This document shows positions 63,984 through 64,000 of a stretch of 64,000 nucleotides of DNA, piece after piece. Every line of letters starts with the position of its first letter. Position 1 is the stretch's first letter. The notes under the pieces were generated by a model. The model was not told the DNA's origin and did no database searches. It was given only the letters and a program-made list of their open reading frames with translations. The position numbers and the translations under genes were made by a program. The stretch lies in contig NZ_LS483364.1 of assembly GCF_900475275.1 (NCBI RefSeq), positions 2,046,001 through 2,110,000 on the forward strand. Direction: 5' to 3'. The stretch comes from Streptococcus sanguinis. Lineage in GTDB: Bacteria; Bacillota; Bacilli; Lactobacillales; Streptococcaceae.

Positions 63984-64000
63984 AAAGTTAAATCCAACAG

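Noticed and set aside
1..64000. CRISPR array, rRNA or tRNA genes, prophage
   Set aside because: No regularly spaced repeats, no tRNA- or rRNA-like sequence and no phage structural or integrase genes were seen.

Overview
The window reads as the chromosome of an oral viridans streptococcus, most likely of the Streptococcus sanguinis/gordonii group. This rests on an antigen I/II adhesin next to pgk, a ScaA/SsaB/PsaA-type manganese operon followed by tpx and paired with a divergent pepO, a ScaR/MntR-type regulator, many LPXTG surface proteins, and the order gldA-fsa-glycyl radical enzyme-PTS-regulators close to leuS, which I also remember from S. pneumoniae. The species is inferred; no search was run.

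Layout. 1-9.2 kb: the 5' part of an antigen I/II adhesin (minus, running off the left edge), pgk, a VIT-family metal transporter behind a perfect PerR-box match, a broken AraC-type regulator, and a malolactic cluster (small membrane peptide, malate permease, malolactic enzyme, an XRE regulator, mleR) bordered on the right by an IS3-family remnant. 9.3-22.6 kb: leuS, a small methyltransferase, then a carbohydrate cluster of gldA, fructose-6-phosphate-aldolase-like fsa, a glycyl radical enzyme (GRE), a Lac-family PTS (IIC, IIB, IIA), a small membrane protein, SorC- and DeoR-type regulators and the GRE activase. The GRE has a single active-site Cys in a Cys-Val-Glu motif, so it is an eliminase/dehydratase type and not a true pyruvate formate-lyase. 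The set fits a PTS-fed radical dehydratase pathway of the 1,5-anhydroglucitol-6-phosphate type. 22.6-33.5 kb: a glycosyltransferase, a NERD protein, an LPXTG protein of unknown role, an IIB-IIA-IIC-beta-galactosidase-aldo/keto reductase operon with a divergent ROK regulator, and a DUF7916-like gene; the last two promoters each overlap a cre-like site. 33.6-47.5 kb: pepO, the manganese ABC operon, tpx, a DUF3114-like protein, a SEC10/PgrA-like LPXTG protein, a truncated C39 peptidase, scaR/mntR, MarR-EVE, a CPBP protease and a nucleotidyltransferase. 47-50 kb: dtd and relA.

50.4-64 kb holds a type VII secretion (T7SSb) locus, all on the minus strand: essA-esaB-essB-essC-esaA, with an effector region upstream of essA. 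That region contains an LXG protein ending in a run of GxxxG glycine-zipper repeats (a probable pore-forming toxin), a multi-pass membrane protein as likely immunity partner, and two DUF4176 genes that each follow a membrane-protein gene. No esxA is present in the window. The LXG gene has no conventional start codon and looks cut at its 5' end.

How the parts fit: the manganese importer, its ScaR/MntR-type regulator, the thiol peroxidase and the PerR-box VIT transporter form a metal/peroxide homeostasis theme expected of a peroxide-producing oral streptococcus. Two separate PTS systems feed a radical-enzyme pathway and a host-glycan galactosidase pathway. The T7SS module is an accessory competition system placed next to relA.
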